Source of the DNA: Bugula neritina
Taxonomy: Eukaryota; Bryozoa; Gymnolaemata; Cheilostomatida; Bugulidae
Assembly (NCBI GenBank): GCA_964035545.1
Contig: CAXIUT010000199.1
Location: forward strand, 1-32,032
DNA length: 32,032 nt
Direction of reading: 5' to 3'
Shown: positions 11,246-22,033 of the stretch, piece by piece
Position numbering within the stretch: the first letter of the stretch is position 1
How the letters are laid out: each line of letters opens with the position of its first letter
Position numbers and translations under genes: made by a program
Notes under the pieces: model-generated
Told to the model about the DNA's origin: nothing
Databases searched by the model: none
What the model saw: only the letters and a program-made list of their open reading frames with translations

Positions 11246-14200
11246 ATGAGACCTATTCGACATCTTCTCAAAATTATCGAAATAAAAAGGGGAAAAACAC
11301 TATTTTAGGACAAAACAAAGTAGATTATAAACGAGAAATGTCCCAGATTAGAACATTTCTATACTTTTCTTATGGACACATATCAATCAAAGACAAAAAT
11401 ATAAGTCTTAGGTTTCGAATCAAAAGTTAAAAGTTAACTAGATAACATAAAATATCCAGATAAACCAAGTGTGAGTCTTACATGTGGAAAATAAGATAAA
11501 AATGGATGTAAGATAATATCTATATAGTCTATTTTTGCGATGATTGTGGTCTTTCAGAAGGCAGCTGCTTTTGTCCTGACTGTTTTGAAGAAGATAAGCA
11601 TAAAGGTCATATGTTTTCTTTTATTAATCAATAAGGAGGATATTGTGATTGTGGAAATATGCATCTCCTTAAGAAAGAAGGATTCTGTAAAAATCACACC
11701 TAGAATAAGCAATAAATAATCCCCAAAGAATAGCTAACCCAGTATCAATATTAAATGGCATTTTTAATGTCAATTGGAACCCTTTTATTACTTGAAAATC
11801 CTAAAGATACGAAATAAACATCAATAATATTGAAATCTATTCTCAGTTATTTGATATAACTAAGTCAAAATTCATTATACTATCAGACTATTCTTGTTTA
11901 AGCTTTGTTGACTAATATGAAAGGAATATTTAAAAGAAAATAAGGATCAATTATTCGAACATTTCTTTTGAATAAATGGCCTGAATAAATCAATAAAAAG
12001 ATAACATAAATATTGCTTATTTTACTTCATAAATAGAAATTAAAAATGTAGGCTTTACCTACAGTATTCGAGTTGATATCAACTAGAGGTTAAATATTGA
12101 AATAAAATTTCAATATGGTCTAAGATTATATGTATCAAACAACAACACATAAATAAAAAATATAAGAAATAATATTCGCTCACTATCATCATCTTGTTAT
12201 ACATGAGTAGCCAGTGTAGAGTACATCATCTACTTTGCTTGAGTAATTTTATAATCATATTTATATACTTTAGCCTAATTTATTTATGTAGATGATGATG
12301 CTTATTTTTAAAACTTTTTCATTGAAGAAATGGGCGAATATTATCAATTTGAAGTAGGATTTAGTAGTAGATTCATAGTTTTTACATGAAGTGCTATTTA
12401 ATTTATTTAAAATGTTCTATCAACAACCATAGATTTAGGGTTTGGTAAAGTAGTGTCTTGTGAAACTGATTAAAGAATCTTTTGAAATGTTGATCAGTAA
12501 AAAGAAAGAGTAATAATTTTAGAAGATTATTCTTATTATTTTTACTTTCAGTGTAAATACTTATATAAATTTATATGATGAAAATATAGAAACAATAAAA
12601 ATATAGGAGTTAATACTTCTTTTCATTTCCTAAGAACATGATATTAAAAAAGTAACAAAAGTTCTAAAATAGGCTTTGATGTATAAAATATCTGAGTACT
12701 CCTTTTAAAAAGATGAAAATATATTTTGTTACTAAACTATGATCAATATTTCCCTAGATTATTTATCTTTCAAATATTTACTTCTCATTTATCAGCGTTT
12801 AAACAAAATAGTAAATAATAATCAAAATAGTCTAATCTAAGAAAATTTGAATAAAATATCATCATTGCTTAAAGTTAAAGATTGGAGTAAAAAGAATTCA
12901 TCAAATAGTGTGTATGTCCAGGCATAGTTGAGTCTTTTATCTAAGAATATAAATCTTTTGAAAAATGTTATCTTTATAACAGAATCATAGATTCCAGAAC
13001 TATTAATATCTATACTGTTAAATAAATAAAACATAAAATAAAAAACCTTTTAATTTTTAAGATAATTAGCTACTTTATGCAAAAAGATGAGTAAAGTAGA
13101 ATTTAAAGATATTGTTTCTAATTGGATATCAGCTTAAAATTTGTATTTGAAATAATTTATTATGAACTAATATTAAACAATTCGAAAGGAATAAAATAGC
13201 TAGCATTATATTAAAAGTAATTTGAGTTGGAGTTCTGTTTTTTGTCATTATTAATCAAATTAATAAAAATATTTAAGATTCAAATCAAAAAAGATTAATA
13301 ATATGATAAATCTTAATAAAAAATAGTTTCAACCATTTAACATCAAAGTTATCAAGCAAACGATTCAGATATATAAGGAACTTATCATGAATGATCGATT
13401 TTTATCAAATTAAAAACTAAAATAAAAATATTCTTCGATAGTAAACAGTTATTTCTAATTTTTAATACTGTCTGACCTTTAAATGAACTGTTTATAGGTA
13501 AAGATGGAATTATAACTTTTAGTGAATCATAAAACTATGAAGAAGATAATATCTAAATAGAATTAACTTCTTATAAAATGGTATGAAAAAGCTGATCAAT
13601 TGAATTCTTTAAATAAAAATAAATTCGAAGGAAATGATAAAATAAAAGTTGCAAAATCAAAATAGAAAAGAGATAAGATCTTACAACATTTGAAGCAAAA
13701 GCAAAATAAAGTGATTAGTCAGATGGATTTAAATCAAACTCAAACATAAAATAAAACAGAAAAATTATGTATTATATGTAAATGTTCATAATAAAAGAAG
13801 CCTTTATATTATCTTTGTCAAGTAAATTAAAGTAATCTTTTGATGAAAAGTATGTTAAAAACAAATAAAAGTATACTACTTTTTACTACGTGTGGTCATC
13901 TGATTCATTAAACTTGTTTAACTTAAAATCTAAAAGCTTCATAGAAATATGGAGATAAATATCATTGTTTTCTATGTAGAAAACTTTCTAATTTGAGAAT
14001 TCCTTTAAGTTATGATAAAATTAATAAAAGCTATACTAAATAATTTTATTATGAAATACTGACTATTCTTTCTCTTGATAAAAAATAAAAAAAGAGATAT
14101 TTGTTATAAGCATTGCAATTAAAAGATTCAAAAAATATTCTTCCTTAGATAGATAATAAGGTAATAAAAATTGAATAGTTTTATAAAAAGATTTATGAGT

Positions 14201-14985
14201 CGATAGTTTATCAGATTTATTTATATTTTACAGCAAATTCTCAATTATTTGTTAATTATATGATGCCTATTATTCCTTTTATGATTAAATTTATCAAATA
14301 GGAATATCTTAAGAACTCTAATATGTTTGTTCTTCGATAAGGATTAGTCACTAATAAAATCATCAAAAAAATATAAAATCATATCAGCTGTATTTTTTCA
14401 GATAAAGAATAAAAAATTATCCAAAAAGTTGAAGATAATATAAAGAATCAAAATCCTTAAAATTTAGACGAAAATTAATAAAAAATAATTGAAGAAATAG
14501 ACAAACTATTTATGAACTTGATCGGTCGATAGGTTTAAATGAAGAAGCTAAAAGATCTTTCTAGATTTGATATATTTAAGCCTCCTTAAGATCTGGGTGA
14601 TTTAAAGCGAATGTGTAGAAAATGTCCTTTTTGTAGTAAGCTAACTGATTCAATAGTTCTTTGTTTTTTCTGTAATGTATATTCTTGTTGTGATTGTTCT
14701 AAAGAATGGAATGTTCATCTTCATAAATCTCATTAGGGTAAGTTAGTTAGCATACTTGTTCGAGATGGTTGTTATTATTACTAATCTAATAATTTGAAGA
14801 CTCCATTTAGAAGTCTATATCGAAATTATGTCGGCTAGATTTATGAAGATATTGATTACTTTAATCGTTTTGTAAAGAAAGGATAATATCTTTTGGATAT
14901 TTTTGAGTATTAAAAAATAATGGAGGATATAGTTCTTTAAAATATACAGTCGAAATGTTAGAAATAGAATGCTAGTAGATGGTGA
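11246..14985 (+). CDS. UBR-box / RING E3 ubiquitin ligase (N-degron type)
   Basis: Intact over 3.7 kb with one 20-nt intron (11508-11527); 1,239 residues. The N-terminal UBR box (residues about 79-145) has the full zinc-binding pattern: CGK...CDDCG...CFCPDCF...H-x2-H...GGYCDCG...FCKNH. Such boxes bind basic N-terminal residues of substrates. A long helical middle with no visible domain leads to a RING-H2 finger (about 834-900: CIIC...CGH-x2-H-x2-C...CFLC) that recruits the E2, and a C-terminal Cys-rich block (about 1115-1150: CRKCPFC...CFFC...CCDC) like the UBR autoinhibitory region. Shorter than UBR1/2 (about 1,750) but the order matches. The lack of any indel across this A-rich gene contrasts with the genes to its left. 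Its 3' end converges on ABCG copy B. Confidence 0.92.
11508..11527 (+). other. 20-nt intron in UBR gene
   Basis: GTAAGA...TAG inside the UBR box. Only splicing joins CGK...NGF to YFCDDCG. Confidence 0.93.
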
Positions 14986-15063
14986 TTAAATATTTCATAT
15001 CTATCAATAAATCATATTTAATTTTATATCATAAATAAGATAATATTTAATGTCTAATGTTGA

Positions 15064-16875
15064 TCATTCAAGTTTCGATCTTAGCTTCCAAAGGAAGAAT
15101 AGGCTGAGAAATCTGAACGCTATGGCAAGGACAATTAACAAATATATACTTAGCCATAGATCTGTGTTCAAATTAAGGCTATCAAAGTTTGTTTTATCTG
15201 TAGCAAATTATGTTTCATTCTCAAGCCAAGCTGAAAAAGCATATTTCAGAGGTGATAGATATTCAAGCCAACCTATCCAAATTGGAACATTTGCTCGATT
15301 TTTCATGTAGCCAGAGAAAATGATAAAAGGTACTATAAAGGCATTCGCTAGTGTTGAAACTGCATTTGCATCTGGGACTATACTACCTAGCATTAATCCT
15401 AAGGATGTTCCATTGACAAATATCAAATAAGCTACAAGGTAGAAGATGAAAAATTGTTTGACAGTTGCTGAAAGGTCAACAAACCAGTATATAATGAGAG
15501 TTTCTACTAGAGGAAATATGACTGAAAAAGGAATTTCTATGATACTTCTACTTAAAAAGTATGTGAAAGTACTGTATAATTTTGATGATTCTTCCTTTGC
15601 AAAGACATCACGCTAACTTGGAAACACTAGTGCAACTGGAACTAATCCAAACATCATTGTATTGGTAGCATTGAAGATGAAAAATCCAGTTAGAGCTCTC
15701 CAATTTAAATCATCAGCATAATTACCACTGAATTGATAGAAAAGGCCTCCCATGTAAAGAGATAAGAAGATAATTTGTATAAATCTTCCCCATATTATCA
15801 TTGGATTTCGAATAACGGTTAATAAGTCACGATGTAATAATGTTTTAAGAGAAGTTCCAAAAGGTATTGTGATCTATCTTTTGACAATAGATGTCTTATT
15901 TTCATTATTTAGGGAGTTTTCAATAGAAGGATAATTATATTTTTGATAATTTTATAAATATCGAGAATATCTTTATACATTTTCTGGATCTTAGTGATGC
16001 ATTATTTGCATAAAATAATCAGCTGGATTCTCGAATTCTTTGCAAGTTAAGCCAAAATGAAAGGAAAAGTAATCAACAGCTTTTACAGCTGGTCCTTGAT
16101 AAATTAGATGACCTTCAACCATCAACATTATTTTATCGAATTATTCATAGATATCAGCATTAGGTTGATGGATAGTCATAAAGATAGTTTTTCCTTACTT
16201 GGAAGCTAGTTTTTTAAGATATTTAACAATGATAAAGGAAGTAAGTGAATCTAAACCTGAAGTTGGCTCGTCAAGGACAAGGACTGCTGGATCGCTGATA
16301 AGTTAAAAGGCAATCGATGTTCTTTTCTTTTATCCACCAGAAATTGATTTTATAATTCCTCCCCCTACAAGAGTATCAAGACAATTTTATAATTTGAACT
16401 CTTTAGATAGTCTATTAATTTTAGCTTTCTTTTCTTCTTCATCAAACGCATTCAGTTTAAGATCAGCGGCAAATTAAAGTGTTTCTCTGACAGTCAGAGT
16501 CTGTATAAGGACATCCTGTTGCATCACATAGTTAGCAAAATATCCAAATTAATTGTATGTAAAAGGTTTGCCATTAGCAGTGAGGGTACCTGTAAAATTA
16601 TTTTAAGGCACTCTACATGCAAGCACATTGAGAAGAGTAGTTTTTCCTGCTCCTGAAGCTCCCATAATAGCAGTCAATTCTCCAGCTTTGAAGATGCCTG
16701 AAACATTCTTAAGGATTTATTTTTCTCGATAATTCTTAAAGCATAGTGTTGAAGATGGTTATTCCTTATTTTAAACTTAAACACTATAAGTGATATTTCT
16801 AAAGGCAATATCAATTCCTTTACTTTTTTCAGACAGAGAATCTGTCCTCATGGTCTTCTCAGTTTAGTTCATCAT
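15064..16875 (-). CDS. ABCG-type half-transporter, copy B, intact
   Basis: Uninterrupted 603-residue frame, no intron. Order: short N-terminus (MMNQTEKTM), ATPase domain with Walker A GASGAGKT (residues about 70-80), [21 protein letters not shown] (Glu here is GAG) and IHQP, then a membrane domain with about six helices, ending ...[11 protein letters not shown] and TGA at 15064-15066. The conserved FP-x-E-R motif after TM2 has its Glu encoded by TAG. It is a paralogue of 4163-5979 on the opposite strand, about 9 kb away, with patches of near-identity around Walker A and the Q loop. A half-transporter must pair, so copies A and B could have formed a heterodimer before copy A was damaged. Substrate unknown. 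Confidence 0.94.
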
Positions 16876-17234
16876 CTCTTTACAATCAATAAATATAATC
16901 GTTTATCAGAAAAGCTAAAAATAAATATAATTTTATAATTCTAGCATTGTAAAATAAGCTTGGATAGGTTATAAATATTATAGAATTAATTTTCAAATCA
17001 ATTTCAATTATTTTAATTGATTTTACTCTATAAAAGATAAACTTAATAAATAGGAAATACTTATTTTCTCTTTCTAATACTGGTTTTTGGATGTCCTTAC
17101 TATCATCAATTAATAATGATTTAATCATAGTTAGCAAACAGTGATATTATTAAAAAAGTCATCTTATGCAACAATTTCTGATCTCTTTAATATTTAAAGT
17201 TTATTTCAATCCTATTATATATCACTATTTGTTC
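16876..17234 (-). other. Intergenic with a doubtful small ORF
   Basis: 359 bases between the ABCG copy B and SNARE starts. A minus-strand ATG at 17137 opens 83 codons ending in TGA at 16886-16888, just 10 bases before the transporter start. The first 26 codons (MLTMIKSLLIDDSKDIQKPV) look coding-like; the rest is low-complexity Ile/Phe/Leu. A 19-nt GTATTT...AAG segment could be an intron giving a 41-residue product. I cannot tell a real micro-gene from chance, because with TGA as the only stop ORFs of this size are common in AT-rich DNA. Confidence 0.25.
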
Positions 17235-17945
17235 ATGACAGAACTAGATTAGTCCAAATAAGCTATATCCAATGATCTTATTGATCTAGATTAATTCATC
17301 CAGAAGTCTCCTCTATTCCACAGTGATCGCTCACAATGGAGAAATCAAGTCTTAACTAGAATCAGAAAAATAAAAAAATAAATCATGTATCTTGAAGAAG
17401 GTATTAAAGATCTATCTGATTCACAATCTTATAGTTATGGAGGATCTATTAAATCTTTTAAAAAATCTGTTTAAAAATTTGAGTATTAGTGTGATAAAAG
17501 AGATCGAGGGAATTCTTTTTCAGGAAATCAAAAGACTCCTATCATTCAAACCAATGAATAAAAGAGATAAAATGCAAGACAACAGGTCTTTAACAGAGGA
17601 GATCAAGCTCTTGATGCAGCTAAAGAGGCTACTACCGATATGAAAAGAATAAATGAGAAAGCAATTGAAATGTCAGCCAACATAAACCTTGAATTAAATG
17701 CTCAGATAGAACAATTAGACAGAATGAAAGCTATAACTAATGATACTGAATCAACTTTGAAAAAGGCTAAGAGAAATATAACTTATTTTACCAAGGCTCT
17801 TTAATGTGATAAATGTATGGTAGGACTTTTAGCTTTGATTCTGTTGTGTTTGGTAGCTGTAATAGTTTTGGCAATAAAGAAAAGCAACCAAGGTGATGAT
17901 GGAGGTGATAGTGGCGATAGTGGAGATAATGGAGATAGCGGATGA
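17235..17945 (+). CDS. Qb-SNARE (NPSN-like), tail-anchored
   Basis: Intact, 236 residues, no intron. An N-terminal helical region (residues 1-100) is followed by a SNARE motif (about 135-195) with heptad hydrophobics, a zero-layer Gln in LNAQIEQLD, and the FTKALECDKCMVGLL junction typical of Qb-SNAREs such as plant NPSN11. One transmembrane segment follows (about 195-214: GLLALILLCLVAVIVLAI). Such proteins anchor in endomembranes or the plasma membrane and zip with other SNAREs to fuse vesicles. Unusually, the segment is followed not by the end but by about 22 residues of Gly/Asp/Ser repeat (GDDGGDSGDSGDNGDSG) on the luminal side. The TGA at 17943-17945 lies 55 bases before the first internal telomeric array. 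Class assignment (Qb rather than Qc) is by resemblance. Confidence 0.85.
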
Positions 17946-17999
17946 TCATTCTATTAATTAGTTAAATATAAAATGGTATTAAATACAATTAAATCATGA

Positions 18000-18091
18000 G
18001 GTTGGGGTTGGGGTTGGGGTTGGGGTTGGGGTTGGGGTTGGGGGTTGGGGTTGGGGTTGGGGTTGGGGTTGGGGTTGGGGTTGGGGTTGGG
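18000..18091 (+). repeat. Internal telomeric array 1, (GGGGTT)n
   Basis: A pure G4T2 array inside the chromosome: GGTT, six GGGGTT, one GGGGGTT, seven GGGGTT, then GGG. It is in the same orientation as the right-end telomere and is not followed by CCCCAA, so it is not a head-to-head chromosome fusion. It lies between the SNARE stop (17945) and the open 3' end of the CK1 kinase gene. The single five-G unit resembles the variant in the left telomere, suggesting real telomerase product rather than a simple microsatellite. Confidence 0.95.
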
Positions 18092-19176
18092 CTTTATTCT
18101 TCAATAATTTTTCTGAGAAGCTGACTTTGAACACAATTTGAAAAAGAATCAAATGATTTTCGACCATATCTCATTATTTTTGAAGAATTATCTGTCTTTT
18201 ACTTAGAATTACTTCTATCTTTTCTGGGTTAATACTTATTATCTGGAACTTGAAGAAAATTACTTGTATTCAGACTTACTCTTTTGACTTTGCTTCTTTC
18301 TTAAACATTTTTTATTATGATATTTGGCTCCATAACTATTGTCTTATTTCTTCTAAAAAGATTTTTCAGTTTGGAGTAATTAGGCTATTATCCAACTTTT
18401 AGTTCGCATATATACTCAAAAGCATTACGAAATGACATGGGCATTTCAGCAAAAAGGGTACTTTTATATTTCATTTTTAACAGTTTTATTTTTTAAAGTT
18501 TTTTGTTTTCAGGAATAGATAGTTTACTCCAAGGAAGTCTTCCATAAAAGAGATAAGCTAAGTTATAAAATAATGATTAAAGGTCATCCTTTTTATTTTG
18601 TTCAAGCATATTATGAGCCTGAATACTAGCATAACGAGGAGTTCCAACAAATCCTTTAAAGACTTAACGTTTCTTTTTCTTTGACAGTTAAAAAGCTAAT
18701 CCAAAATCAATCAGATATAGCTTTCCCTACTTATTTTTCATCCAATTATGAGGTTTAAGGTCTTGATGTATAATGTTTTAAGAGTGAATTCCTTCCATGG
18801 CCTTTAACATTTAGATAGCTAATTAAGATATTTCAGAAGAAGAGTACTCCTTTTTTTTGTTGAGATCCTCTTCAAGTAGCTCCATTTCTAAAAAATATCC
18901 ATTTTACCATTATCCAGAGTGATAAATGGTCGGAATACCAGGTTTTCCTTGAAGTTTTTTCAAGAACTATATCTAACACTTAAGAGCTTTTTTCTCTTTT
19001 GATTTTGAAATTTTCTCAACTTTAAGAGCAAGAAGTGCTCCATTCTTTTTGCTGATCACTTTTAAAATTTGACCAAAGCATCCCTCTCCGATGACATCAA
19101 TTATTTTATACCTAGAAGCAAGAAAAGGGTCTTATTTAAATTTATAAAGTACTTCAAGATACTTTTTGTTCTACAT
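18092..19176 (-). CDS. Casein kinase 1-like Ser/Thr kinase, 3' end meets the telomeric array
   Basis: Frame from ATG 19176 with no intron or indel; 361 codons to the array edge. Kinase landmarks in order: glycine loop GEGCFGQ (residues about 30-36), LALKVE Lys, HQDLKPHN catalytic loop, IDFGLA, then the CK1 signature GTPRYASIQAHNMLEQ...DDLESL. The catalytic Arg of HRD is Gln here, while Asp is kept. A Ser/Arg/Lys-rich tail (about 290-361) ends ...QLLRKIIEEES. No TGA occurs before the array: the last TAA (18094-18096) reads as Glu here and the frame enters CCA-ACC repeats (Pro-Thr). If the array is skipped (18001-18091 absent) the frame reads EEESS then TGA at once, so the original stop was probably displaced by the array. 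Confidence 0.85.
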
Positions 19177-19209
19177 TTCCAGAATAAGAAGAAAAAAATA
19201 TTAGAATAA

Positions 19210-19790
19210 CAATTATAATTAATATAATCGACTATTCTTCTTTTGAAATGATAATAGATAAAGTCACAAAGTATAATTTTTTAATTTAACTACGATTTAA
19301 GAACATTAAATAATTGTTTTTTTGATTTTCTCTCATTTAAAGAGTAAAATTGAATTTTAGAATATTTTGATTATTATTTAGTCATATTAATTAACAAAGT
19401 ATGAAACAAGGAAATTAATTTTACTTTATAATTGATAAAATCATATTAAAAATCATTAATTTTTTTTACAAAAATTTTTCGATTAAAACCTTAATAATCA
19501 CAACAATATTAAGAAATTTCTCGTAAATAATTTAAATCTATCAAGAAATAATCTATTTTATTGTTTCTTATCAATCTAAATACATATTTTTCAAAGAATT
19601 CCATTTATTGAATCGAAATTTTCATAGCTTGTCAAAGGTACATTCCTTCTCTTCAACAAAGTGGTGAATTGTTCTCTCACTTCTGAAGAAATATCGCAGT
19701 CTTTCCTGATACTTTATAAATAGTTTCATTTTTTGATACTGTTTAAAGCTCTGTTTTATCAACTTCTTTTCATCATTTAAATTTTGAGTA
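19210..19790 (-). other. Possible relict ORF between divergent kinase and kinesin genes
   Basis: 618 bases separate the kinase and kinesin starts. On the minus strand, 19622-19790 reads as coding-like sequence (...SFKQYQKMKLFIKYQERLRYFFRSERTIHHFVEEKECTFDKL) ending at TGA 19622-19624, with an ATG at 19729. One frame over, from ATG 19625, an open Lys/Tyr/Ile-rich frame runs toward the kinase start. This may be a broken gene of unknown function with a frameshift near 19624, or chance. The region must also contain promoters for both neighbours. Confidence 0.28.
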
Positions 19791-19794
19791 TAAC

Positions 19795-21964
19795 ATGGCT
19801 GAAAAATAGTGCGTTAAAGTAGCAGTCCGCTGCAGACCAATGTCGACTAATGAAGAAAAAAAGAACTTTGATTCAATAGTCGATGTTTGTCCATAGAAAG
19901 GAGAAATCGTAGTACATAACAAAAAGGATAGTGGATAAAAAGAAAGAGTTTTTAGTTTTGATATGACCTTCTAACCAGGTTGTCACCAAGAAAGTATTTT
20001 CAAGCAAGCTGCTCTTCCCATTATTGAGAGTGTTCTTGAAGGTTATAATGGAACTATCTTCGCATATGGTCAGACAGGTACAGGAAAAACTCACACAATG
20101 GAGGGTGTGAAACATGATGAACAGCTGAAAGGAATCATTCCTCGTACATTCTAACGCATAATAAACGCAATCAATGGTACAGTTTCATTTTATTATAGGA
20201 ACTCCTGGGGTACAATTTCTTGTTAAAGTGTCTATGCTTGAACTTTACAACTAGTAGATCGTTGATCTCTTTGCAAAACACGGAAATAAACTCCAAATTC
20301 ATGAAGATAAAGATAAAGGAATCTATGTTAAAGATCTCAGTGCTGAAATGGTGACTACTGTTTAGGAAATGAACAAAAAGCTAAAAGAAGGAGGATAAAA
20401 TAGACATACAGGATCAACTTAGATGAACTAAAAATCATCACGATCACATTGTATTTTTATGATTCGAGTTGAACAAGAATAAATGGTTTAAGGTTAATCT
20501 AAAGTAAGAGCAGGAAAATTAAATTTAGTTGATTTGGCAGGATCTTAAAGACAGAAAAAAACTCAAGCAACTGGAAGTCGTTCGAAAGAAGGCATTCATA
20601 TCAACATGGCTCTTTCTACTCTTGGTCAAGTTATTAAGGCTCTTGTATCAGCAAATGTTTCTCATATTCCTTATAGAGATTCAAAACTTACGAGACTTTT
20701 ACAGGAATCACTTGGAGGAAATGCAAAAACAGTGATGATTGCTAATGTTGGACCAGCAGATTATAATTATGATTAAACAATGAGTACTCTTAGATATGCA
20801 TCTTAAGCTAAAAAAATTAAAAATAAACCTAAAATCAATGAAGATCCTAAAGATGCCATGATTAGAGAATATCAAGATTAAATTGAGAAACTAAAGAGAA
20901 TGTTGGATGGAAAAATGCCAATAGAAGGAGTTATAGTTGAAAAGAAAGTCAGGAAAAAACCCAAAGATATTGCTTCAAGATTAGCTAAATAATCATAAAA
21001 AATAGAGAAACAAAAAATGTAATTATTAGGAAAAGATGAAGAAGCTAAAATGGAATTGTTAAGGAAAAAAGAAGAAGCTGATAAGCAAAGAGAAGAAGAA
21101 AAGTTAAAGCAAGAAGAACTAGCACTTAAGTTAAAAGAAATGAAAGAAAAGTTGATGCATGGAAATAAATTAAAAGAAGAAGCAAGATTACATTAAAAGA
21201 CTTTATTTGATACTCAGCAAGAACTTTAAGAAAGAAAGCAACATGAACGTAGACTGAAGGAACAACTAGAACAAAAGATAATTGATATTGATCTTATTGA
21301 AGATAAAAATACTGGTTTACAAGATCAAGTTTAACATAGACGAAAGCAACTAGCAAAAGTTAACAATAAACTCAAAGCTGCATATGAAGCCAATAATGAT
21401 ATTCAAGAGTTCATGGTTCAATAAAGAGAATAACTTTAAGAGTAAAACAGGTCAATTGTGAGAGAACTCAAACTGGTTAACATGATCATCGAACATTTTG
21501 TACCTATCCATGAGGTAGCTGCCATTCAGCATCGTCTTGAGTTCGATTAAAGCTTCGATGACTGGGTCATTGTTTAAAGAAATAAAGCTCCTAAACCTAA
21601 TCCAGGTTCAGCTCTTGGTTTTAAGTTTCCTCTTTGCAGTGAAGGTCGCTTTGCTATTGCTTGTGGAGATGATAACCCAAGGTTTAGGCAAGACAATATT
21701 CTCCAGATGGATCTTGATCAGGTTCCTTCAACCATTGAAGATTTTAGATATGAAATATCTCCAACAATTATGGAAAACTTGAGTGTTGTGCTGAATGATA
21801 ATGAAGAATAACAAAGAATTATCGCCAAAGAAGAAAGACCTAACGTTTATATCGATGACCCTGAGAGAATGAATAAATAATAAGTTATGAAGCAACGTGA
21901 GAGTACAACAAGAGCTCGTTCAGCTAAGAACATGAGACCAGCGAGTGGCAAGAAAAAGCGGTGA
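19795..21964 (+). CDS. Kinesin-2 family motor (intraflagellar transport type)
   Basis: Intact 715-residue product after removal of a 22-nt intron (20177-20198). The N-terminal motor (residues about 5-345) shows RCRP, the P-loop GQTGTGKT (about 92), switch I region NEKSSRSH, switch II LVDLAGSE, and [11 protein letters not shown]; the Glu of NEKSS, GSE and YDE are all TAA. Then a neck and long coiled coil (about 370-560), and a small tail whose [23 protein letters not shown] resembles the KIF3 tail. Kinesin-2 walks to microtubule plus ends and drives anterograde intraflagellar transport; the subunit (KIF3A/B-like or homodimeric) cannot be fixed. It ends with a basic [14 protein letters not shown] and TGA (then TAA TGA). 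A decayed copy of its tail lies at 23478-23735. Confidence 0.93.
20177..20198 (+). other. 22-nt intron in kinesin gene
   Basis: GTACAG...TAG in the motor domain. Splicing gives [21 protein letters not shown], the conserved kinesin strand; a 17-nt alternative gives a non-homologous frame. Confidence 0.88.
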
Positions 21965-22033
21965 TAATGAACCAATCTATAATTATATTATGAATTATTT
22001 TAAAAAGAATAATTATATTCAAAGTTATATCAA

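Noticed and set aside
12837-13034. Minus-strand ORF of 65 codons inside the UBR gene
   Set aside because: It lies wholly within an intact 1,239-codon gene and is a shadow frame.
18000-18091. Head-to-head telomere fusion of two chromosomes
   Set aside because: Such a junction would read GGGGTT then CCCCAA. Only GGGGTT is present.
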